The notes below the pieces were generated by a model. The model was not told the DNA's origin, searched no databases, and saw only the letters and a program-made list of their open reading frames with translations. This document shows, in pieces, positions 1 through 5,718 of a DNA stretch of 5,776 nucleotides (position 1 is the first letter of the stretch; every line of letters begins with the position of its first letter). This DNA is from an uncultured Victivallales bacterium (lineage in GTDB: Bacteria; Verrucomicrobiota; Lentisphaeria; Oligosphaerales; JAFGRS01): assembly GCA_903834675.1 (NCBI GenBank), contig CAILKC010000412.1, positions 1-5,776 of the forward strand. The letters run 5' to 3'. The position numbers and the translations under genes were made by a program.

Positions 1-54
1 AACCTAAGGTAGATGGCTCGCCCCTACAGGGCTCAATCCCATAACTATCCTATT

Positions 55-73
55 CCCAGGGCGTTGCCCTGGG
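55..73. repeat. Perfect GC-rich hairpin in the left-end element
   Basis: CCCAGGGC (55-62) and GCCCTGGG (66-73) are perfect 8-bp arms around a GTT loop. A smaller GCCC/GGGC stem lies at 20-32. This looks like the stem of a REP-like or otherwise dispersed intergenic repeat. There is no T-tract, so it is not a typical terminator. Confidence 0.7.
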
Positions 74-79
74 CTGGTA

Positions 80-139
80 TGGCCGCGCGCCTTCAGCGCT
101 CCAGGCGGACTCCCTTATTGCACAGGTCGCTTTTTCTTG
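80..139. repeat. 60-bp perfect direct repeat, copy 1
   Basis: Bases 80-139 are identical to 156-215. The unit begins with TGGCCGCGCGCC, contains the palindrome AGCGCT and the 17-bp core shared with the right end (113-129), and finishes with CTTTTTCTTG. Copy 1 is continuous on its left side with the CCCAGGGC hairpin and so appears to be the more complete element. Confidence 0.9.
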
Positions 140-155
140 CAGCCTGAAGTTCGCC

Positions 156-215
156 TGGCCGCGCGCCTTCAGCGCTCCAGGCGGACTCCCTTATTGCACA
201 GGTCGCTTTTTCTTG
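156..215. repeat. 60-bp perfect direct repeat, copy 2
   Basis: This is the second copy, offset by 76 bp and separated from copy 1 by a 16-bp spacer (140-155). It lacks the hairpin segment found to the left of copy 1, so it is a partial tandem duplication. It ends 41 bp before the stop codon of the ATPase gene. Confidence 0.9.
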
Positions 216-220
216 AAGTG

Positions 221-243
221 GCCGCTCGCCCTCCAGCGACGGC
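221..243 (-). terminator. Hairpin after the ATPase stop codon (weak terminator candidate)
   Basis: GCCGCTCGC (221-229) pairs with GCGACGGC (236-243) with one bulged base. It starts 13 bases past the stop codon in the direction of transcription. No U-tract follows on that strand, so it could at most be a Rho-assisted stop or a 3'-end stabilising structure. Confidence 0.25.
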
Positions 244-256
244 GCACGGGCCCAGC

Positions 257-997
257 TCAGGTCTCCTCGCCGTCGATCGTGCCGACCCGGATGACGAGTT
301 GAGCGCGGGACTGGATGCGGGAGACCTTCCCGTCGGTGATCCAGATCACGCGGTCGCTGACGTCAAGCATCTTCATGTCGTGGGTGGCGGTGATGATGGT
401 CACCCCACGCTCTTCCTTCATCTGCACGAGGAGGCTGATGATCTCCCGACCGGTGCGCAGATCGAGGTTGCCGGTGGGTTCGTCGGCCAGGATGATCGCG
501 GGATCGTTAGCCAGGGAACGAGCGATGGCGACGCGCTGCTGCTGGCCGCCGGACATCTGCGGCGGTCGGTGATGGAGACGCTCACCGAGGCCGACCTTGC
601 CCAGCAGTTCCGCGCCTTTGTCGCGGGCCTCATCGGCATCGAGCCCGGCGAAGACCATGGGCAGCGTGACGTTCTCGAGGGCGGTCATCACCGGGATCAG
701 GTTGAAGGTCTGGAAGATGTAGCCGATCTTGCGGCAGCGCAGCCAGGCCAGCTCGTGGGTTTCGAGCTGGGCGATGTCGACCTCATCGATGTAGACCTCG
801 CCCGCCGTGGGCTTATCCAGACCGCCGATCATGTTGAACAACGTGCTCTTGCCGGAGCCGGATGGCCCCATGATGCTGATGTACTCGCCGCTGTGGATGG
901 TCAGCGACACCCCGCCGAGGGCGTGTACCTTTTCGCTGCCCATGGCGTACGTCTTGCGCACGTCCTGAGTCCGCACGATCTCGCGTCTGTCGCTCAT
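257..997 (-). CDS. ABC transporter ATP-binding protein, LolD/MacB type
   Basis: This 246-residue protein is a complete ABC ATPase that would hydrolyse ATP on the cytoplasmic face to drive an FtsX-type permease. Visible motifs in order are: Walker A GPSGSGKST at 44-52, Q-loop glutamine in YIFQ at about 96, signature MSGGQQQR at 148-155 (the usual L of LSGGQ is M), Walker B IILADEP with catalytic E173, D-loop NLD at 177-179 and H-loop H206. The length fits the LolD/MacB/FtsE family. The start ATG at 995-997 is preceded by GAGG with 7-nt spacing, and it lies 2 bp after the stop of the permease gene, so the two are very probably co-translated. The frame stays open upstream to 1393, but that stretch overlaps the permease and has no ABC-like sequence, so the longer start is rejected. 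The family exports or extracts lipoproteins, macrolides, peptides or cell-wall regulators; the substrate here cannot be read from the sequence. No outer-membrane or periplasmic partner gene is in view. Confidence 0.95.
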   Translation of the reverse strand: MSDRREIVRTQDVRKTYAMGSEKVHALGGVSLTIHSGEYISIMGPSGSGKSTLFNMIGGLDKPTAGEVYIDEVDIAQLETHELAWLRCRKIGYIFQTFNLIPVMTALENVTLPMVFAGLDADEARDKGAELLGKVGLGERLHHRPPQMSGGQQQRVAIARSLANDPAIILADEPTGNLDLRTGREIISLLVQMKEERGVTIITATHDMKMLDVSDRVIWITDGKVSRIQSRAQLVIRVGTIDGEET

Positions 998-999
998 CG

Positions 1000-1716
1000 T
1001 CAAACCTCGACTCGCATGGCGTCGACCGGCTTCATCTTCGCCGCCACATAGGTGGGATAGACCGCGGCCACGGTGGTCAGCAGGGCGCCAAGGCCAACCG
1101 CCAGGAGCAAACCCAGCCCCCCGGACCTGAAGCAGACGCCGAAGCTCAGAACGGAGAACTCCAGGACCGCGCCGGTCTGCAAGATGCCCAGGCCACAGCC
1201 AAGAGCGCCGCCCAGCAGACTGCCGAGCACGCCGACGAAGATGGCTTCGACCAGGAAGAGACGCACCACGAAACTGTCGAGCGCCCCGAGGCACTTGAGG
1301 GTACCAATCTCGCGAATGCGTTCCGTGACACTCATGAGGATCGTGTTGGTGATGCCCACCAGGCAGAGGAAGGCGGAGAGGGACATCAGCCACAGGCGCT
1401 CGTCCTGCTGCCGTTTAAGCGCCCCCGCATCGTGGGTGAACACGCCGGCGCGCTCGAGCACCGCCTGCACATGGACGTCGCCGGAACGCATCAACTCGCC
1501 CTGGATGAGCTGGACGGTCATGGACGAGGCAAAGAACGCCACGACGACGGCGATGCAGACGAAGGTCAGCACGCAGCGACCCAGCCGATGACGGATATTG
1601 GACCAGCAGACCTCAAGCGTGCGCTTCCAAGGCAGCACGACGCCCTGCTGGGCGCCGTGCCGACGTTCATCGAAGATGCGGCCTGCCAGGCTCGGTTTCT
1701 TTGGGGTGGAGGTCAT
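1000..1716 (-). CDS. Compact FtsX/MacB-like ABC transporter permease
   Basis: This 238-residue inner-membrane protein is the likely partner of the adjacent ATPase. Counting from the ATG at 1714-1716, hydrophobic segments lie at about 48-67, 108-129, 150-179 and 200-225. The segment after the second helix reads TERIREIGTLKCLGA, the characteristic cytoplasmic stretch of FtsX-like permeases, and the protein ends in AAKMKPVDAMRVEV, the familiar 'P-x-x-A-L/M-R' ending of the family. The loop between the first two helices is only about 40 residues, where MacB and LolC/E carry roughly 200, so the protein is far shorter than the usual 380-650 residues. The frame is intact and the loop is soluble-looking, which argues for a natural mini-permease rather than decay, though an old internal deletion is possible. 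The start is uncertain: an in-frame GTG at 1747-1749 adds 11 residues, and neither start has a convincing Shine-Dalgarno. Confidence 0.85.
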   Translation of the reverse strand: MTSTPKKPSLAGRIFDERRHGAQQGVVLPWKRTLEVCWSNIRHRLGRCVLTFVCIAVVVAFFASSMTVQLIQGELMRSGDVHVQAVLERAGVFTHDAGALKRQQDERLWLMSLSAFLCLVGITNTILMSVTERIREIGTLKCLGALDSFVVRLFLVEAIFVGVLGSLLGGALGCGLGILQTGAVLEFSVLSFGVCFRSGGLGLLLAVGLGALLTTVAAVYPTYVAAKMKPVDAMRVEV

Positions 1717-1814
1717 AGGTTCACGCTCTGGGATGGCTGCCTTGATCACCCAGGGTAGGCCGGCGCCCGGCGCTGACCACCAGGGCCCACTGCCACGCTG
1801 TCACCTCGCGTACT

Positions 1815-1833
1815 GCCCGGCTTCATTCCGGGC
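1815..1833 (-). terminator. Hairpin after the GH36 stop codon (weak)
   Basis: GCCCGG (1815-1820) and CCGGGC (1828-1833) form a perfect 6-bp stem with a 7-base loop just past the TAG at 1836-1838. A second small stem GCCGG/CCGGC is at 1759-1771. Neither has a T-tract. They could reduce read-through from the hydrolase gene into the ABC pair, or simply reflect high GC in the 119-bp gap, in which I see no promoter. Confidence 0.25.
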
Positions 1834-1835
1834 GC

Positions 1836-3836
1836 CTACACCGGCGCTATGTAGATGAGCGACGCACTGCGGGGCTGCGGATGCGTCACGGTATAGCCCG
1901 TCGCCAGGGCGCTTCCCTTGAAGCTCCCGACCCCACCCGTGTCGGCGTCGCGCAGTGCATAGGTGTGCTCGGGATTCAACATGGTCAGCCGCAGCGAGCG
2001 GGAACACTCCAGCGCTTCTTCCTGGCGAAACACAAACAACACCCCGCTGTCCTTTTCGGGGTCGAAGTAGAGGTAACTGGTCCACCGCGTCGTGTCCTGC
2101 GGACCATTCCACGGCGTCAGCAGGTAGAAATCCTGCAGCAGATAGTCCTTGACCGTCTCCCACTCCCGCAGACCGAACCGGATCATCTCAAAATCCGTGT
2201 TCGGATCCTGCACCCACTGGGCGGAGAGATTCAGGATGGGATTGTAGGAGGCACGGAAGATGTAGACATCCCGCTTGCCGTCAACCGCCAGTTGCTCGGA
2301 CTGCTCAACGCAGGCGGCCCCGTGGAATGGCACCCAGCGGTTGAAGGCCGTGCCCATCGAGAGCCGCAGCGCGGTGGTGGTGCGGTCGGCGTCACTGCGC
2401 ATCAGCGGAATGCCCCGCCGCAGAGACTCCAGATCGTTCCGCCCGCCCCCGCTGGCGCACGAGTCCACAAAGGTATCCTTCCCGGTCCGGGCACAGTACT
2501 CGATAATGCGGTCCCACATGCGGTAGTGGGCGACGACGGACTTGTTCTCCGCCATCCCTTTGCGGTTCTCTCCCTCCTGAGCGGAAAGCGTATCCCAGCA
2601 CTTGCGGGGATCGCAGTTATTGTCCTCCCGGTACATGTCAATCTGGTACTTGTCCAGGAACGAAAGAAGGCGTCCCAGGGTCCACTGCAGACACTCCTCG
2701 TTGCCGATGTTGTTGCCTATCGCGCCGCCCGGGATGGCCCATTCCTGCTTGTAGCCGTGATGCTTCACCAGGTCATCCACCTGCGTGACACGTTCCGGCT
2801 CGAACCAGACCAGCGTCTTCATGCCGTGCGCATGGGCATAATCAACGGATTCCCGGAAGGAGTTCCCGGGCCACTTGATCGTATCCAGCTCCCAGGTTCC
2901 GATCGTGCCAGCCCAGTCGCGCTCCACCGTATTGCCATCGGGCGCCACATACCACCCAGCATCAAACCAGCGGTAATCGAACCTGATACCCTCGCTGAAC
3001 ATCTTCTCCAGCGACGGCTTCCAGGTGAAATGACGCTCGGAAATACTGCCGTCCGAGTTGGGGATGCCCGTATCCCCCGCCAGCCAGGTGGTGCTGAAGG
3101 GCTTCACGGGATCGCCCTTGGCATTGAGCCTCGGCAGGTTGCAGTCAAGAAACCACCGCCGCCAGACATTGGTGGCGTGGTCCTCATTCCGCTGCGTGTA
3201 GGGGACAAGCGCGACCAGCGCCGTACGGATTCTCTCCCCGGGTTTGAGATAGGTGCATAGATCATTGGTGCTGGCAGCGGCAACGTGCGTATGACCGTTG
3301 TCGAGCGCGGTGAATTGCGCTTCCCAAGTGCCGCCCCAGCCGAGCGCGATGAGGGTGCCGCCCGGGCCGTGTTCCAGGTTGAAGTAGGGAAACCAGACGT
3401 GCGTGGGACGTCCTTTGTCCGAGCGAAACCGCACCGGCTCATGCTCCAGCGCATGGGCATAGGGACGATACTGATTTCCGTGATCTCCCAGGATTCCCTT
3501 CAGCACCGGAGATTCGCCCGCAAAGATCAGGTCCGCCGCCCGCAGGTTCCGGATCACGCCGGAATTCCGCGGTCCGGTGTTTTCAAACCAGACGGTCCAC
3601 TCGTAGGCCCCGTGTCCGGCATAGAACGCGGTGTCAACCGTCACCTGCAGGTCTCCCGCCTTCAGCACAAAGCAGTCTTGCTCTCTCTTTCCCTGGACGG
3701 AATGGCAGTGATCCACCTGCCGGAAGGTCTCCGCGGGGAACCCCGTGTAGGCCGTCTCGTCGTACACAAACGAGACGGGTAAGGTGCTCAGATCCGCGAT
3801 ATAGGCATCGTACGCCGAAGGTCTAGCGGTCATCAT
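1836..3836 (-). CDS. GH36-type alpha-galactosidase (melibiase-like)
   Basis: This 666-residue glycoside hydrolase of the clan-D (alpha/beta)8 type is expected to remove terminal alpha-galactosyl residues with retention of configuration. An N-terminal beta-rich part covers roughly 1-240. The catalytic barrel follows: WFDAGW at 290-295, GTWELDTIKWP near 313-322, VWFEPERV at 343-350, YREDNN with the probable nucleophile D405, and DSCASGGGRND at 458-468 followed by RSDAD with the probable acid/base D482. A C-terminal beta region ends the protein. The nucleophile motif differs from the usual KWDMN, so the substrate may not be a simple galactoside; alpha-N-acetylgalactosaminidase or a related GH36/GH27-like activity is possible. 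There is no signal peptide, so it should be cytoplasmic. The ATG at 3834-3836 is chosen because GGAGG precedes it by 7 nt; a TTG directly upstream (3837-3839) and an ATG directly downstream (3831-3833) are alternatives. It starts 13 bp after the preceding gene, indicating one operon. Confidence 0.92.
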   Translation of the reverse strand: MMTARPSAYDAYIADLSTLPVSFVYDETAYTGFPAETFRQVDHCHSVQGKREQDCFVLKAGDLQVTVDTAFYAGHGAYEWTVWFENTGPRNSGVIRNLRAADLIFAGESPVLKGILGDHGNQYRPYAHALEHEPVRFRSDKGRPTHVWFPYFNLEHGPGGTLIALGWGGTWEAQFTALDNGHTHVAAASTNDLCTYLKPGERIRTALVALVPYTQRNEDHATNVWRRWFLDCNLPRLNAKGDPVKPFSTTWLAGDTGIPNSDGSISERHFTWKPSLEKMFSEGIRFDYRWFDAGWYVAPDGNTVERDWAGTIGTWELDTIKWPGNSFRESVDYAHAHGMKTLVWFEPERVTQVDDLVKHHGYKQEWAIPGGAIGNNIGNEECLQWTLGRLLSFLDKYQIDMYREDNNCDPRKCWDTLSAQEGENRKGMAENKSVVAHYRMWDRIIEYCARTGKDTFVDSCASGGGRNDLESLRRGIPLMRSDADRTTTALRLSMGTAFNRWVPFHGAACVEQSEQLAVDGKRDVYIFRASYNPILNLSAQWVQDPNTDFEMIRFGLREWETVKDYLLQDFYLLTPWNGPQDTTRWTSYLYFDPEKDSGVLFVFRQEEALECSRSLRLTMLNPEHTYALRDADTGGVGSFKGSALATGYTVTHPQPRSASLIYIAPV

Positions 3837-3849
3837 CAATCACCCTCCG

Positions 3850-4365
3850 TTACTTCACCCCAGCGGCCGGGTTTGGGGCAGAGCGCTTCAAGGTAATGTC
3901 ATCCAAGTCGAGTGAGCCGATGCCATCGAGGCGTCCGGTGAGACTGACGTAGGGCGCCGCGGCGGGGATGGTCAGCGTGGTTTCGCTCTGCTGCCACTGG
4001 GCGGAAGCCGCGATGGGAAAGGTCTCTGGCTTGACAGCTTGGCGTGCCTCCTCGGATGGAGAGGGTAGGAAGGCGATCTCCCATTTCCAGGCCGCGGTGG
4101 CTTTGTGGCGGAAGGACAGGGTGAACGGTGCCCCCCTTTCGGCCGCGATGGGACGATAGGGGTTCACGCTGGCGGTGGAGTTGGCCTGGGTGCCTTCGAG
4201 CGTGAGGAACACCTTGCCTTCCGGCGCCGCATCAAGCTGCCACTGGCTCTTGGCGTGGTTGCGCAGAGTGATCTCCCAATGGCTCTTGTCCTGCGTTGCT
4301 TCGGGCTGTTCTTCAAAGCCGGAGTTTGGGATCAGATTGGTGCCCGGCTCGCGCAGCGCCTGGCG
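3850..4365 (-). CDS. C-terminal jelly-roll/CBM4_9-like domain (3' part of the frameshifted gene)
   Basis: This frame encodes a 171-residue segment that begins ALREPGTNLIPNSGFEE and ends DLDDITLKRSAPN. The opening 'NLI-PN-x-x-FE' and closing 'DDI-x-L' are the hallmarks of the carbohydrate-binding jelly-roll modules of CBM4/9 type found at the ends of secreted proteins; in between are alternating beta-like stretches such as FTLSFRHKA and WKWEIAFLP. The assignment is by pattern only. The open frame reaches back to an ATG at 4516-4518, but the 51 residues it adds are a run of Arg, Cys and Trp that shadows the helical gene, and that ATG has no Shine-Dalgarno. No ATG, GTG or TTG near the domain start could serve as an independent start. 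The simplest reading is that this is the C-terminus of the exported protein above, displaced by a +1 frameshift. Its TAA lies 13 bp before the GH36 start. Confidence 0.65.
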   Translation of the reverse strand, partial: RQALREPGTNLIPNSGFEEQPEATQDKSHWEITLRNHAKSQWQLDAAPEGKVFLTLEGTQANSTASVNPYRPIAAERGAPFTLSFRHKATAAWKWEIAFLPSPSEEARQAVKPETFPIAASAQWQQSETTLTIPAAAPYVSLTGRLDGIGSLDLDDITLKRSAPNPAAGVK

Positions 4366-5515
4366 GGGTCGTGCTTGGCAGGCGCCGCATTGCAGCGCAC
4401 AGCACCCGCACCTGCGGCCAGCCCGGCGGCACCTGCGCCGCAGCCAGAAGCGCTTGCGCCGCCAGGCCGTTGGCGGCGCAAGCACGGGCCAGCACCTCGG
4501 CGAGCGCAGAATGGTCATCTGCCGGAGCTTGCCGCAAGGCCGTCAGCAAGCCCTCGAACGACGTCGGCTCCACCGCCGGACACAGCGCCAACAGCCGCGT
4601 CGCTGGGCTCTGAATGTCCAAAGCAATCTGCGCCACCAACGCAGGCTCACCCGCCGCCGCGAGTTTTCCCGCCGCCAGCCGTAAGGCGAAATCACGCGCC
4701 TCGGCGCCCTTGATCTTCGCGGCAGCCTGCTGCAGCAGCACCCCCACCGCGGCCGCCGACTCGTGGCGCTTCACCCGTGCCGCCGCCACTCGAGCATAAG
4801 CGAGCACGGCCAGGTGCGGATCCGTGGCTTGCCCGACCAGCCGCAGCGCGTCCTCCGAGCGCCCGCGCTCAGCGAGCGCCTCGGCCTGATCACCCAGCAT
4901 GACCGACTTCCACGTCTCATCCTTCACCACCGCCACCGCTTCCCCCGCCAGCTCCGGCTTTTCCATAACCAGCGCCAAGCGCGCGAGCGAGCACAGCATC
5001 GGATTGCCCATCGTCGTGAGCCTGCGCCCCGGTCGCGATGCCATCGCCAGCCCGGCGCGCAGCGCACGCTCCGCCTCCGCCACCTCGCCCAGTTCCAGCG
5101 CCGCCCGCGCCAGCACCTCCTGCCCCACGAGGTCGGATTCTCGCGCTTTCAACTCGGTCAACAGCGACCGCGCACGCTCCGCCCTGCCGAGCAGCAGGAA
5201 CTCCCGCGCCAGTTCGATCTTCACCTCCCCGCGTTCATACTCCGGGTCACTGTCCTTTTCATTCAGGGCCAGGCATTCCTCCAACACCGCCACCGCCTCC
5301 TGCTTCATGCCCGCCAACCGCATCGTCGCGCCAAGTCGTAGCAAGGCCACCGTGCGCGAGTCACCGTGATCCACTCGTTGCAGCGCCAGAGAGAAAGATT
5401 CAGCGAGCAGGACAGCGGGCTCGGTTGGAGCTGCGGCCTCAGCGCGGATAGGAGTTGAGGCCCATGGCGTCAGCAACAGCACCACGAGCGTGAAAGCCCC
5501 GGAGGTCAACTTCAT
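4313..5515 (-). CDS. Exported TPR-like helical-repeat protein (5' part of a frameshifted gene)
   Basis: The frame encodes 400 residues. The N-terminus is a clear Sec signal peptide: lysine at 2, a hydrophobic stretch at about 7-17 and an A-x-A type cleavage site around A25-A27, so the protein is exported. From about 35 to 378 it is almost entirely alpha-helical with alternating A/L-rich helix pairs (for example LARAALELGEVAEAERALRA and AEALAERGRSEDALRLVGQA), typical of tetratricopeptide-like scaffolds used for protein or ligand contacts. The ATG at 5513-5515 has GAGAGGA 4 nt upstream. The last roughly 17 residues (from P384) look like wrong-frame sequence, because the +1 frame on the same strand there continues into a well-formed domain. 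I therefore treat 1-383 as genuine and the stop at 4313 as the result of a one-base shift near 4366. The corrected product would be 554 residues ending at 3850. The exact function is not recognised. It is the first gene of the apparent operon. Confidence 0.75.
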   Translation of the reverse strand: MKLTSGAFTLVVLLLTPWASTPIRAEAAAPTEPAVLLAESFSLALQRVDHGDSRTVALLRLGATMRLAGMKQEAVAVLEECLALNEKDSDPEYERGEVKIELAREFLLLGRAERARSLLTELKARESDLVGQEVLARAALELGEVAEAERALRAGLAMASRPGRRLTTMGNPMLCSLARLALVMEKPELAGEAVAVVKDETWKSVMLGDQAEALAERGRSEDALRLVGQATDPHLAVLAYARVAAARVKRHESAAAVGVLLQQAAAKIKGAEARDFALRLAAGKLAAAGEPALVAQIALDIQSPATRLLALCPAVEPTSFEGLLTALRQAPADDHSALAEVLARACAANGLAAQALLAAAQVPPGWPQVRVLCAAMRRLPSTTPPGAARAGHQSDPKLRL

Positions 5516-5582
5516 CTGGTCCTCTCCCCGACGGGTGCGCTCGGGATAGCTGCGTCGATGTCGTGTTCGGCCAGCCTGCCTT

Positions 5583-5599
5583 ATTCATGAATGGCCATT
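5583..5599. promoter_or_regulatory. Two overlapping 10-bp palindromes (operator candidate)
   Basis: ATTCATGAAT (5583-5592) and AATGGCCATT (5590-5599) are each perfect palindromes and share three bases. They lie about 70-85 bp upstream of the start of the exported protein, a reasonable place for a dimeric regulator site. Part of the second (GGCCATT) recurs at 5640-5646 next to the second 9-bp-period tract, so it may belong to the repeat instead. A regulatory role is inference. Confidence 0.25.
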
Positions 5600-5632
5600 T
5601 CAACCACAAAGATCGCAAAGCACACAAAGAAG
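5600..5632 (+). repeat. 9-bp-period tract, copy A
   Basis: The leader TCAACC is followed by three degenerate 9-bp units: ACAAAGATC (5606-5614), GCAAAGCAC (5615-5623) and ACAAAGAAG (5624-5632). The same leader and spacing recur in copy B. Such CACAAAG/CACAGAG tracts resemble dispersed intergenic sequence in environmental genomes, from memory and not checked. Confidence 0.6.
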
Positions 5633-5661
5633 AGGTCAGGGCCATTCGATTCTCCATTCTA

Positions 5662-5694
5662 TCAACCACAGAGAGCACCGAGAGCACAGAGCGT
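5662..5694 (+). repeat. 9-bp-period tract, copy B
   Basis: TCAACC at 5662-5667 is followed by ACAGAGAGC (5668-5676), ACCGAGAGC (5677-5685) and ACAGAGCGT (5686-5694). It is related to copy A by A-to-G-type differences in most units and lies 62 bp from it. Confidence 0.65.
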
Positions 5695-5718
5695 AACACA
5701 CTGGAGAAGAGTAATGAT

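Noticed and set aside
80..215. Possible CRISPR array
   Set aside because: There are only two copies, the 60-bp unit is too long, the spacer is only 16 bp, and no cas gene is present.
137..1051. Plus-strand open frame of 304 codons
   Set aside because: It is antisense to the ABC ATPase, which has all its nucleotide-binding motifs, and its translation is low-complexity and D/H/G-rich. It begins inside the repeat region.
998..1393. 132-residue N-terminal extension of the ATPase frame
   Set aside because: It overlaps the permease gene in another frame and has no ABC-like content. The internal ATG at 995-997 has a good Shine-Dalgarno and gives the normal family length.
1881..3260. Long plus-strand open frame (459 codons)
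   Set aside because: It lies wholly antisense to the GH36 gene, whose catalytic motifs are clear. Its translation has no recognisable domain and is the kind of shadow expected in GC-rich DNA.
4361..4372. Programmed +1 frameshift site
   Set aside because: No slippery stop-codon context of the prfB type and no obvious stimulatory structure are visible; a simple one-base indel in a C run is more economical.
4366..4518. ATG at 4516-4518 as the start of a separate jelly-roll gene
   Set aside because: The added residues are Arg/Cys/Trp-rich shadow of the helical-repeat gene, there is no Shine-Dalgarno and no signal peptide.
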